This document shows, in pieces, positions 16,781 to 25,226 of a DNA stretch of 50,487 bases (position 1 is its first letter; every line of letters starts with the position of its first letter). A program made the translations under genes and the position numbers. The notes beneath the pieces were generated by a model. That model was not told the origin of the DNA. It saw only the letters and a program-made list of their open reading frames with translations, and ran no database searches. The stretch is from Chloroflexota bacterium (GTDB lineage Bacteria; Vulcanimicrobiota; JAMCWD01), in NCBI GenBank assembly GCA_023475345.1, contig JAMCWD010000015.1, positions 1-50,487 of the forward strand. Reading direction: 5' to 3'.

Positions 16781-18698
16781 CTTTCTCCATAAAGTAAATA
16801 AACACGTCCTCGAAAGGAACCGGGCAAGGCTCCATTCCCGTAACTTCTATCCCCGCGCCTTTCAGGATCTCTCCGATCCTGGCTTTCGCCGCATCGATAT
16901 CGTGGGTGAAGACGTGGAGCCTCATGCCGTAAAGCGAGGTGTCCGGGAACTCTTTTAACAGGAGGTTCCTGGCTTTATAAGATGCGCCGGTCCTGACTTC
17001 AAGGAGCCTGCCCAGATCGCTCTCGACTTTTTTCTTAAGTTCGGACGGTGTCCCCATCGCAACTATATTGCCCGCATGGATGAGGCCGAGCCTGTCGCAA
17101 TACTCGGCTTCTTCCATGTAATGCGTGGTTATTAAAATCGTTATGCCAAGTTCTTCAGCAAGCCCCCTTATGATCTCCCAGAAACGCATCCTTGCTATGG
17201 GATCGACCCCGGACGTCGGCTCGTCCAGGAAAACCACCTCGGGGATATGCATTATGGCGCAGCCCAGCGCAAGCCTCTGTTTCAGGCCGACGGGGAGCGG
17301 CCCTGCAAGTTCGTCCTCGTGCCCTGTAAGGTCCGCCATGTTTATAACCTGCCTGACCCTCGCATCCAGCACCCTGCCGTCCAGCCCGTATATGCCCCCG
17401 TACAACTCGGCGTTTTCCATGACCGTAAGGTCGCTGTAAAGGGAAAATTTCTGGGACATGTATCCTATCCTGCTTCTTATCTGTAGTCCCCCGGTTTTCA
17501 TATCGAACCCGGCCACCCTGCCTTCACCGCCGTCCGGCTCCAGTATCCCGCACAACATTTTTATTGTAGTGGTTTTCCCGGCACCGTTCGGGCCCAGGAA
17601 ACCGAATATCTCCCCGTGCCTGACTGAAAAGCTTATCTTGTTTACCGCAACGAAGCCGGTAAATTTTTTTAACAAACCTTTGACTTCAAGCGCCGGTCTC
17701 TCGACATCGTTAAACCTGGCCCCGTCTTTTAAAAAGCCTTCGAGAGGGTCGTCCTTTTCGGGTTTCGGCAGACCTACATGGGATAGGAAAACGCTCTCAA
17801 GGCCCGGCGAGATTTGAACCATTTCCTTGATCTTATAGCCCGATTTTTCGCCGTCCTGTCTGATGGAGTCCTCAAGCTTTTCGAGATTTTTATCGTCCCC
17901 CAGCACGTCGATGCTTACGCCTACAGGGAAAGCAAGCCTGATGCCCGGCAGGCCGGAAAGCGAAACCATGGCTTTTTTCTGGTCATCGGCTTCCAGTGAA
18001 ACCAGGTTCCCTCCCAGACCGTCTTCAAGCTCTTCAGGGCTTCCCATCGCAAGTATCTCGCCTTTATTGAACAGGGCCAGGCGGTGGCATTTTTCCGCCT
18101 CGTCCATGTATGCCGTGCTCACAACGACGGTCGTTTGATTTTCTTCGACGGTATTGTTGATGATCTCCCAGAACTCCCGCCTTGAAATCGGGTCCACCCC
18201 CATCGTCGGCTCGTCGAGGATAAGGATCGGCGGGTCGTGTATAAGCGTGGTGCAGAGCGCCAGCTTTTGCTTCATGCCGCCCGAAAGGTTCTTGCTGAGC
18301 CTGCTCTTGAAAGGCTCAAGCCTCGTCATGTGGAGCAGTTCCGCCTTGCGCTCTTGCAAAACCTCCGGGTCAAGCCCGAAAAGAGATGCAAAGAAATCGA
18401 TGTTTTCTTCGACTGTAAGTTCCTGGGCCAGCGAAAGCCCCAGCCCCTGCGGCATAAGCCCCAGGTCGTTCTTTATCTTTTCGGGATCTCTCAGGACGTC
18501 TATCCCTTCGACGGTTACCGTTCCCGAATCGGGTTTCAAAACCCCCGAGACGATATGTATAAGGGTGCTCTTTCCCGCCCCGTCCGGCCCGACCATCCCG
18601 AAGATCTCGCCTTTTTTGACCTCGATGGAAACTCCCTTGAGGGCCTGGATTTTACCGTACGATTTGATGATATCCCTGGCGGATATAAACGGGTTCAT
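16749..18698 (-). CDS. Double ABC ATPase of an efflux system (YbhF-like)
   Basis: Two nucleotide-binding domains in one chain. Domain 1 (about 1-310) has Walker A GPDGAGKST, signature LSGGMKQKLAL and Walker B ILILDEPTMGVD. Domain 2 (about 340-640) has GPNGAGKTT, a degenerate signature (LPVGLKQRLAL instead of LSGGQ) and VVFLDEPTSGVD. The degenerate second signature is also seen in YbhF-type proteins, where it sits opposite the first site. It lies between the adaptor (4-nt overlap) and two permeases, giving a complete adaptor-ATPase-permease-permease exporter. Confidence 0.93.
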   Translation of the reverse strand: MNPFISARDIIKSYGKIQALKGVSIEVKKGEIFGMVGPDGAGKSTLIHIVSGVLKPDSGTVTVEGIDVLRDPEKIKNDLGLMPQGLGLSLAQELTVEENIDFFASLFGLDPEVLQERKAELLHMTRLEPFKSRLSKNLSGGMKQKLALCTTLIHDPPILILDEPTMGVDPISRREFWEIINNTVEENQTTVVVSTAYMDEAEKCHRLALFNKGEILAMGSPEELEDGLGGNLVSLEADDQKKAMVSLSGLPGIRLAFPVGVSIDVLGDDKNLEKLEDSIRQDGEKSGYKIKEMVQISPGLESVFLSHVGLPKPEKDDPLEGFLKDGARFNDVERPALEVKGLLKKFTGFVAVNKISFSVRHGEIFGFLGPNGAGKTTTIKMLCGILEPDGGEGRVAGFDMKTGGLQIRSRIGYMSQKFSLYSDLTVMENAELYGGIYGLDGRVLDARVRQVINMADLTGHEDELAGPLPVGLKQRLALGCAIMHIPEVVFLDEPTSGVDPIARMRFWEIIRGLAEELGITILITTHYMEEAEYCDRLGLIHAGNIVAMGTPSELKKKVESDLGRLLEVRTGASYKARNLLLKEFPDTSLYGMRLHVFTHDIDAAKARIGEILKGAGIEVTGMEPCPVPFEDVFIYFMEKDEREKKNAVA

Positions 18699-19939
18699 TT
18701 CATCTTTTTCCGGACTTCTTCGGCTTTGTTAAAACTGGCGTTCTTATCGTATTGGATGAGAGTTTCCGCAGGCATCCCCGGCTTCAGGTCGCCGCCCGGG
18801 TTCTCGATAACCTTGATCCTCACCTCAAATACCATCTGGGCCCTCTGCTCCCGTGTCTGGACGTTTTTCGGCATGAATTCGGCCTCGGTGGCTATCCTTT
18901 CGATTTTTCCCTCAAAAGATTTTTTTGGGTAAGCATCTGGATAAATCTTCCCGGGATCTCCCACTTTCAACTTGCCGACCTGCTCGTTGGGTATGAAAAC
19001 CTTGAGATAAAGGCTTTCCAGATCGACTATGGTCATAAGCGGGGCGCCCGCCCCGACGACTTCTCCGGGCTCGATAAGGCGATAAATAACTCTCCCGTTT
19101 ACGGGGGAATAAATCCTGGAATCTTCATAATCCGCCTTCGCCGATTCAAGCGTCGCGTAAGCTTCCTTGAGCATCTGCCCTGCGGAGTTTATGTCCTTCT
19201 GCGAAATCTTCGCATTATAACTTGTCGCGCGCGCCTGGAGCATGGCGGCTGAGCTTTGATCCTTTTGCTCCCTTGCGCTGCTCAATGCGAAAAGGGCGGC
19301 TTCTTCAGCTTTCTTCGCGCTTTCAACCTGTTTTAAAGCCACATTGAGACGCTCTTTTGCGCTGGTGTATCCAAGGCCGGCGTTTTCAAATTCGTTCTCC
19401 GAAACCGCCTCGGCTTTTAGCAAATTGTTGTAACGCTCGTAATTTTTTTTCTCCTTGTTGTAAACGGCTTCGGCCTCTTTCACCTGTGCCTCCGCCTGGC
19501 CCACCGATGCTTTCGACTGGTTATAAACGGCATCCGCCTGCCCGACACCGGCGGTGGCCGCGCCGATACCCGCGCCCGCCTGCCTGATAGTCGAACGGCT
19601 GTTTTCCGCCGCGCCGTGATAACCCAGCATTGCCTGGGAAAGGCGCACTTTGCACACCTCGACGTTTGCTTTAGCCGCCTGAACAGCCGCCTTCAACTGC
19701 TTCGATTCCAGGACGCCTATCAGATCGCCCTTCTTTATGATATCTCCTTCTCGAAAGCGCATCTCTACAACCTTCCCGGGGATCCTTGTCGAAGCCTGGT
19801 ATTCTATGCCTTCGATGTTACCCGATGCGAAAACAAAGCCCTCCGGGAGCCTGGGCGTCGAAACGTACTGGAGGTACATGAACCCGGCGATGACGAAAAG
19901 CAGGATGAATATTATTGCTGGAAGATAACGCGCTCTCAT
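18695..19939 (-). CDS. HlyD/YbhG-family membrane-fusion adaptor
   Basis: Periplasmic adaptor anchored by an N-terminal membrane segment (6-24). A lipoyl half-motif (EGIEYQASTRIPGKVVEMRF) is followed by a long Ala/Glu/Lys coiled-coil hairpin (about 70-260). The second lipoyl half and beta barrel follow (YSPVNGRVIYRLIEPGEVVGAG, LKVGDPGKIYPDAY). The ATG at 19939 is preceded by GGAAGGGAAG. It is the first gene of the efflux operon, about 86 nt after the end of the importer genes. An outer-membrane TolC-type partner is expected but not present here. Confidence 0.92.
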   Translation of the reverse strand: MRARYLPAIIFILLFVIAGFMYLQYVSTPRLPEGFVFASGNIEGIEYQASTRIPGKVVEMRFREGDIIKKGDLIGVLESKQLKAAVQAAKANVEVCKVRLSQAMLGYHGAAENSRSTIRQAGAGIGAATAGVGQADAVYNQSKASVGQAEAQVKEAEAVYNKEKKNYERYNNLLKAEAVSENEFENAGLGYTSAKERLNVALKQVESAKKAEEAALFALSSAREQKDQSSAAMLQARATSYNAKISQKDINSAGQMLKEAYATLESAKADYEDSRIYSPVNGRVIYRLIEPGEVVGAGAPLMTIVDLESLYLKVFIPNEQVGKLKVGDPGKIYPDAYPKKSFEGKIERIATEAEFMPKNVQTREQRAQMVFEVRIKVIENPGGDLKPGMPAETLIQYDKNASFNKAEEVRKKMK

Positions 19940-20025
19940 ATCAGGTTACTTCCCTTCCTTTCCGGTGACTTTATCGCACAAACTTTTTTCTCATGGGCCA
20001 GACTGAACTGAATCCCGGCTAACGG

Positions 20026-20889
20026 TCAGCCCTTGATCCCCCCGACTACAATACCCTGCACGAACGCCTTCTGTGCAAGGAAGAAGATGACAAGGCACGG
20101 CAGGAGGAATATAACGGACGCCGCCATCATGAGGTTCCAGTCGCCCCCGTACATCCCCAGGAACGAGTTCAGGCCAAGCGCGATAGTCCGTTTATCCATC
20201 GAGTTGATGTAGATGAGGGGCCCGAGGAAGTCGTTCCAGCAGAACATGAAAACGAATATGGCAAGAGTCCCCAGGGCGGGCTTTGACAGGGGCAGGATAA
20301 TCTTCCAGTAAATTGTAAGGGGCGAACATCCGTCAAGAGTTGCGGCCTCGTCAAGCTCGATGGGTATGCTCATGAAAAACTGCCTTAAAAGGAAAACGGC
20401 AAACGCGTTGACCGCGAAAAAGTTGGGGATGATAAGCGGCCAGAAAGTATCTATCCATCCCATGTATTTGAAAAGGATAAACTGGGGGATGAGGGTTACC
20501 TGCCCGGGGATCATCATCGTGGCAAGGAGGAGGACGAAGAGGACGTCCCTGCCGGGGAAGCGGAGCCGAGAAAAACCGTAAGCTACAAGGGAGGCCGAAA
20601 ACAGCGTCCCGATTATCGTGCCTACAGTTATGATCAGCGTATTGACGGTGTATTTCAGGAAGGGCATCACCGTCAGCGCATCGATATAATTCTTCCACAA
20701 TATAGGGTCAGGTATCCACTTGGGGGGTATGACCCATACCTCTTCGAGCGATTTAAACGAAGTGGAAAGCATCCATATAAAAGGTATGAGGAATATTATT
20801 GCGCCGGCGGATAAGACGATATAAACAACGGCGGTTGTAATTTTATCGCGGGAGCTTTTGCTTGCAAGCACGTCTTTCATTGAGATCAT
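20026..20889 (-). CDS. Carbohydrate-type ABC importer permease (MalG-like)
   Basis: BPD_transp_1 permease of the CUT1 type with six hydrophobic segments. The EAA loop, DEAATLDGCSPLTIYWKIIL, is the contact site for the ATPase. At 287 residues it is typical of MalG/LacG. It overlaps the MalF-like gene by 4 nt and is the last gene of the importer set. No importer ATPase is encoded in this window, so a shared MsmX/UgpC-type ATPase elsewhere is expected (inference). The substrate may not be a sugar, given the neighbouring hydrolases. Confidence 0.93.
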   Translation of the reverse strand: MISMKDVLASKSSRDKITTAVVYIVLSAGAIIFLIPFIWMLSTSFKSLEEVWVIPPKWIPDPILWKNYIDALTVMPFLKYTVNTLIITVGTIIGTLFSASLVAYGFSRLRFPGRDVLFVLLLATMMIPGQVTLIPQFILFKYMGWIDTFWPLIIPNFFAVNAFAVFLLRQFFMSIPIELDEAATLDGCSPLTIYWKIILPLSKPALGTLAIFVFMFCWNDFLGPLIYINSMDKRTIALGLNSFLGMYGGDWNLMMAASVIFLLPCLVIFFLAQKAFVQGIVVGGIKG

Positions 20890-21830
20890 CTGCCCTTCAC
20901 CCCGCCTTCATAGTGGACCCACGCGGCCGATTTTTTGATCACGAGCAGCGTTACCAGCAGAACGATGATGAACAATACCCAGGCCTGGGCGCAGGCGTAT
21001 CCCATCTTGAAATGCTCGAAGGCGTTGACATAAAGGTACAGGACGTAAAACAGCGAGGCGTTGTCCGGGCCGCCCCTGGTCATGATGAACGACGTTGTAA
21101 AGCCTGCCTGGAACGAGCCGATTATCCCCATGATCAGGTTATAAAGAATCACCGGCGAGATCATGGGCAGCGTAACGTTCTTGAACTTGCTCCATGTGCC
21201 CGCGCCGTCTATATCCGCGGCCTCGTATAAATGCGTGGGGATCCCCTGGAGACCCGCAAGGTAAATCAGCATACCTCCTCCCAGCCCCCATAGCCCCATG
21301 ATCACAAATGCCGGTATGACCCACTGGGGGTCTGCAAGCCAGCTCTGGGGAGGAAGCCCGAAAAACCCTACCACCCTGTTGAGCAGGCCGAAGTCCCTGT
21401 TGAATATCCATCTCCATAAAATGGCGGTGGCGACAATGGGGACGACCGCGGGAAGATAATAAAGAGTCCTGAAAAGAAAAATGCCCTTTATCTTCTGGTT
21501 CATCAAAAGGGCTATCAAAAGCGAAAGCACCAGGGTTAGCGGGAGGCTCAAAACCGTAAAGTAAATCGTTACCTTGAGAGACTGCCAGAAAAGCGGGTCA
21601 TGAAAAAAAAGCTTCGTATAGTTTGCAAACCCTATCCAGTTGGGCTTTTGAATGAGATCCCAGTCCGTGAAGCTGATCACTGCGGACGCTACGATAGGCC
21701 CCGCGGTAAACACAAGGAAGCCGATTATCCACGGCAGGATACAGAGATACCCCATGATGGCTTCGTACCTTGCAAAGCCGCCTTTCTTACGCATCTTTAT
21801 TTCTTTCACCGGCTTTTCAGAAACGCTCAT
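20886..21830 (-). CDS. Carbohydrate-type ABC importer permease (MalF-like)
   Basis: CUT1-type permease with six membrane segments. Its EAA loop is YEAADIDGAGTWSKFKNVTL. A Lys/Arg-rich cytoplasmic N-terminus precedes ILPWIIGFLVFTAGPIVASA. The gene starts 2 nt from the stop of a substrate-binding protein and overlaps the MalG-like gene by 4 nt. Together they form the membrane channel of the importer. The 314-residue length fits UgpA/LacF-type proteins without the extra MalF loop. Confidence 0.93.
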   Translation of the reverse strand: MSVSEKPVKEIKMRKKGGFARYEAIMGYLCILPWIIGFLVFTAGPIVASAVISFTDWDLIQKPNWIGFANYTKLFFHDPLFWQSLKVTIYFTVLSLPLTLVLSLLIALLMNQKIKGIFLFRTLYYLPAVVPIVATAILWRWIFNRDFGLLNRVVGFFGLPPQSWLADPQWVIPAFVIMGLWGLGGGMLIYLAGLQGIPTHLYEAADIDGAGTWSKFKNVTLPMISPVILYNLIMGIIGSFQAGFTTSFIMTRGGPDNASLFYVLYLYVNAFEHFKMGYACAQAWVLFIIVLLVTLLVIKKSAAWVHYEGGVKGR

Positions 21831-21831
21831 A

Positions 21832-23109
21832 TCATCGATCCTTCGTGCCCTGGAAAGGCTCTTTCAGCATTTCATTAACGGCATCCGCCGCATCTTTACA
21901 ACCCTGTTCGGCGGTTTTCTTCCCCGTCCATACCTGCTCGAGCCTGTTATCCATCTTGCTTCTCGCCTCTGGATACCTGTTGAAATAAGGGAGGAACCCG
22001 GCATATTCCATCGCGTCCAGGAACACCCGGGTATGTTCGGGAGCCTGTCCGTCAAGGAACGCATCGGATTCGGCAACCGATTTCCGGGACGGTATCTCCA
22101 GCCCCAGCCTGCTCTGCATCGCCTGCCCTTCAGGTCCCGTGAGGAATTTGATCAGCCTCCATGCTTTCTCCGGCTGCTTACAACCGGATGCGATGCTGTA
22201 GCATACCGTATAAATAACAGTCGAGCGTTCCTTCCCCCTGGGCAGGTGGGCCACGTCCCATTTAAACTTTGTAATTCTGCGGAAGCGGGGGACAAGCCAG
22301 CGGCCGCCTATAGCCATCGCAGCGCCTCTCACTTCCAGGCCGACCGGGGAATCCGCTGCCTCCACCGCCGTCGGCGCCACATGGTACTTATTCCTCAAAT
22401 CCGATGCGAATTGGACCCCCTCGACCGATGCAGGCTCGTCGATAATACAACGTGTCCTGTCATCGTTCATTACTCTGCCGCCGTTCTGAAAAATAAAAAG
22501 CGGGTATTCAAAACCCGGATCGATCCCGAACTGCCTGAAGCCCGCCATGCCTTTTTCCTTCGTCAGCTTTTTAGAGGCTTCCAGGAACTTGTTCCAGTCC
22601 CAGGTTTCATCTGGATACGGCACCCCCGCCGCATCGAACATATCCTTGTTGTAATACAAAACGGCCGTCGTGAAGCCCTTCGGGATGCCGTACACGTCAC
22701 CATTATAAGAAAAGACTTTGATGAGCTGGGGGTAGAAATCTCCGATGTCGAATTCTTTCCTGTCCTTCTCAATATAAGTGTTGAGGCCGAGCAGGACGCC
22801 TTTTTCGGCGTAATACAGCAGGTCGTTCGCATTGACATAGAAAACATCGGGCGGCGTGCCCCCGGCAAGCATCGTGTTCAGCTTTGTCTGGTAATCGGTG
22901 GCGTGGATAATATCCACCTTTACATCCGGGTTTTGCTTTTCGAATTCTTTAAGGAGCGCCCTGGTTATCTCAACTTCCTTGGGATCGCCCCACTGCATGT
23001 ATTTCAGATGATCCGAAGTGTTTCTCTGACATCCGTAATTGCCGACAGGAATAACAACAGCAATCATCAACAGGATAAAGAAAATAAAATGCCTGCTTTT
23101 AAATCTCAC
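21832..23109 (-). CDS. ABC importer substrate-binding lipoprotein, copy 2
   Basis: Family 1 extracellular solute-binding protein. An N-terminal hydrophobic segment ends in YGC, probably a lipoprotein anchor with a loose lipobox. The LKEFEKQNPDVKVDI motif and MLAGGTPPDVFYVNANDLLYYAEKGVL are typical of this family, as is the late LIKFLTGPEGQAMQSRLGLEIPSRKS. GTG at 23109 overlaps the stop of copy 1 by 4 nt and has GGGAGG 6 nt upstream. It shares clear similarity with copy 1 (for example DVTW/DETWDWNK, FQNG, AWRLIKFLTG/AYRLLSYLTG), so the pair arose by duplication. Confidence 0.93.
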   Translation of the reverse strand: MRFKSRHFIFFILLMIAVVIPVGNYGCQRNTSDHLKYMQWGDPKEVEITRALLKEFEKQNPDVKVDIIHATDYQTKLNTMLAGGTPPDVFYVNANDLLYYAEKGVLLGLNTYIEKDRKEFDIGDFYPQLIKVFSYNGDVYGIPKGFTTAVLYYNKDMFDAAGVPYPDETWDWNKFLEASKKLTKEKGMAGFRQFGIDPGFEYPLFIFQNGGRVMNDDRTRCIIDEPASVEGVQFASDLRNKYHVAPTAVEAADSPVGLEVRGAAMAIGGRWLVPRFRRITKFKWDVAHLPRGKERSTVIYTVCYSIASGCKQPEKAWRLIKFLTGPEGQAMQSRLGLEIPSRKSVAESDAFLDGQAPEHTRVFLDAMEYAGFLPYFNRYPEARSKMDNRLEQVWTGKKTAEQGCKDAADAVNEMLKEPFQGTKDR

Positions 23110-24389
23110 TTGCCGCCTCCCTGCTGGAGCACGTCGTTCACCTGCTTGACCGCCGTATCGAGAGCCTTGCGGGGAGTTTCCTGCCCGGAAAAAACCGCCG
23201 ACATCGCCTGGGAAAACGCCAGGTTGAAAGCCGCTCCAACATCGCCGAACCGGTATAAGGTCGCGCCTTCCATACCGCGCAGTATCGCCACCGCTTCCTG
23301 GTTCTCCCTGTAATACGGGTCGTCTATCAACGCGATCCGGGAAGGGAGGGCAAAGCCCGTATGGAGCACTTCCTTCTGGACTTCCTCTCCCGTCAGGTAT
23401 GATAAAAGCCTGTACGCTTCCACCGGGTGCTTGCTGCTTTTCGAGATACAGTATGCCACGACGTACAACACGTTCCCCCTGCCTGCCGGGCCGCGCGGAA
23501 GCTGTGATACGCCGAATTTTATTTCAGGATGTTCTTCATGGAGATAAGGTATGAGCCATCCCCCTTCGATGACCATCGCCGCCTTCCCCTGCCCGAAAGC
23601 CTCTCCGGCCCATGAGCAATCGAGCTTCGCAGGCTCCTGGGATATGCCGTCTTTCTGCAGCCCGTAATAAAACTCCAGCGATTCGACGGCCTTATCGGAA
23701 TTTAAAATGCAGGAGCCGCCGTCTTCCGATAAAACTTTTGCGCCGTTCTGAAAAGCAAACGGGAGCCAGCGCGCAAAATCCGGCGGGAGGCTCAGGCCGT
23801 ACCCGCCGTGCGGGGTGAGCACAAGGCCCGTTTTCCTGGCGGCCTCTTTCATCTTTCCCCAATCCCAGGTGATGTCGGGATATCCGACCTTTGCTTTATC
23901 GAAATAATCCTTGTTGTAATAAAGACCCAGCGTATTGAAGTCTTTTGGGATGCCGTAAGTTTCGCCGTCTTTTTTAAAAGCCGAAAGAAGATCAGGATAA
24001 AAATCGCCGGGGCGCGTCCCGAACTCCATCATCAGATTATTTAACGGCTGTAGCTTTCCGGCATTAATAAAATCCCCGGCCATCTGAGCGTCCAGGTAAA
24101 ATAAATCGGCCCCTCTGCCTTCTTTTTCCATCCTGTCAAGTGATTCAAGATAGAACCTGTCAAGGGGCCGGTATGTTATCTTAATTTGAGGGTATTTTTT
24201 CATGTACCCGGCGATTTGATTTCGAACCGCCTTTTCTTCCACTGGGGACGAAACCCAGCCTGCCAGCGTAAGCTCGCACGGCTTAACGGCGGGCGCCGCA
24301 GGACTCGCCCCCCTGTTACAACCGTTGAATAAAAGGAGGAGCATAGCAAGCGCTATAATCCATTTCAGCCCTCCGCAAGGTTCTCTCAA
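23106..24389 (-). CDS. ABC importer substrate-binding lipoprotein, copy 1
   Basis: Family 1 solute-binding protein paralogous to the following gene. The longest frame starts at 24452, but TTG at 24389 has AAGGAGG 7 nt upstream. It gives a clean lipoprotein signal (MREPCGGLKWIIALAMLLLLFNGC), so I choose it. Conserved parts include GYPDITWDWGKMKEAARKTG, LPFAFQNGAKVLSEDGG and AYRLLSYLTGEEVQKEVLHTG. It is the first importer gene, 73 nt after the cyclase-family hydrolase gene. Two binding proteins with one permease pair imply two ligands or a heterodimeric receptor; which is unknown. Confidence 0.88.
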   Translation of the reverse strand: MREPCGGLKWIIALAMLLLLFNGCNRGASPAAPAVKPCELTLAGWVSSPVEEKAVRNQIAGYMKKYPQIKITYRPLDRFYLESLDRMEKEGRGADLFYLDAQMAGDFINAGKLQPLNNLMMEFGTRPGDFYPDLLSAFKKDGETYGIPKDFNTLGLYYNKDYFDKAKVGYPDITWDWGKMKEAARKTGLVLTPHGGYGLSLPPDFARWLPFAFQNGAKVLSEDGGSCILNSDKAVESLEFYYGLQKDGISQEPAKLDCSWAGEAFGQGKAAMVIEGGWLIPYLHEEHPEIKFGVSQLPRGPAGRGNVLYVVAYCISKSSKHPVEAYRLLSYLTGEEVQKEVLHTGFALPSRIALIDDPYYRENQEAVAILRGMEGATLYRFGDVGAAFNLAFSQAMSAVFSGQETPRKALDTAVKQVNDVLQQGGGK

Positions 24390-24462
24390 CGGCCTGCCTC
24401 CTTGCTTTTTATCCGGGTCGGCGGGAGAAGACTCCCATCCCCCGCCGGGCATTCAGTAAACC

Positions 24463-25215
24463 TTATGCGTTTTCGTCAAACGCTACGATCCTGCAAATAC
24501 AACTTTCCCCACCGACGAATTTCCAGGGGAAGCACCCGATGGTAATACGGCGGTTCAGGAGCTTGTCTATATCGCCGCCGAGGTTTTCCGCGTGTATCAA
24601 ATTATGCGGGAAAAGCTTGATATGCATAAGCTGGTAGCCGTCTTTTCCGAAAATCTCCTCAATCGGCTTCCCATGTTTTTCTTCGCATTCTTTCGCAAGG
24701 TCGGGCCTTACTTTTGCAAGTATGGTATTCATAGGATGGTCCGCGCTCCCGCAATCCACGCCTATCCAGCGGAGTTTTTTGGAAAGCGCCCATTCGACGA
24801 AATCGTTATCCGGCCCGGGATGCTTGTAGAAATACCTTACTTCATCGGCTTCCGGCATGGTCCACGCATAGCGGTGATAGCCGGTATTCCAGATGAGTAT
24901 GTCGCCTTCCCGCACTTCGACTCTGTCCTCAATGTCTTTGGGCTTTATTATATCGTAATCTCCCATGTGCGACAGATCGACGATAACACCGGGCCCGTAC
25001 AACGTTTCCAGCGGGATGCTTGCAATATCGCCGCCGTGAGAGACGAAATGCATCGGGCCGTCGAGATGTGTGCCGCAATGGTTCGAGGTTTCTATCACCT
25101 GGCCGTTCACCTTGTGCTCCCCTATTCGCTTGCAGAAATATACTTTCGGCATGGGATAAGTGGGCCACGGCGGAGTATTCACACTCCAGGGCTGAGACAG
25201 ATCGTACAGTTTCAT
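24463..25215 (-). CDS. Cyclase-family metal-dependent hydrolase
   Basis: PF04199 cyclase/kynurenine formamidase-like fold. The metal motif is HCGTHLDGPMHF (His46, His50, Asp52, His56). The C-terminal part has WIGVDCGSADHPMN and HAENLGGDID, where His/Glu are also conserved in this family. Known members hydrolyse N-formylkynurenine, isatin or similar amides, or act as ring-opening hydrolases; this member's substrate cannot be read from the sequence. AAGGAGG precedes the ATG at 25215, and the gene starts 11 nt after the amidohydrolase. The context suggests a step in breaking an imported amide or ureide. Confidence 0.87.
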   Translation of the reverse strand: MKLYDLSQPWSVNTPPWPTYPMPKVYFCKRIGEHKVNGQVIETSNHCGTHLDGPMHFVSHGGDIASIPLETLYGPGVIVDLSHMGDYDIIKPKDIEDRVEVREGDILIWNTGYHRYAWTMPEADEVRYFYKHPGPDNDFVEWALSKKLRWIGVDCGSADHPMNTILAKVRPDLAKECEEKHGKPIEEIFGKDGYQLMHIKLFPHNLIHAENLGGDIDKLLNRRITIGCFPWKFVGGESCICRIVAFDENA

Positions 25216-25226
25216 AATTTTCCTCC

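Noticed and set aside
20026..21830. Missing importer ATPase supplied by the double ATPase at 16.7-18.7 kb
   Set aside because: That protein is of the export (ABC-2) type and is coupled to its own permeases; it lacks the regulatory C-terminal domain of sugar-importer ATPases.
21652..23313. 553-codon plus-strand frame opposite the receptor genes
   Set aside because: No recognisable domain or ribosome site, Arg/His/Phe-rich shadow composition, and fully antisense to two well-defined receptor genes.
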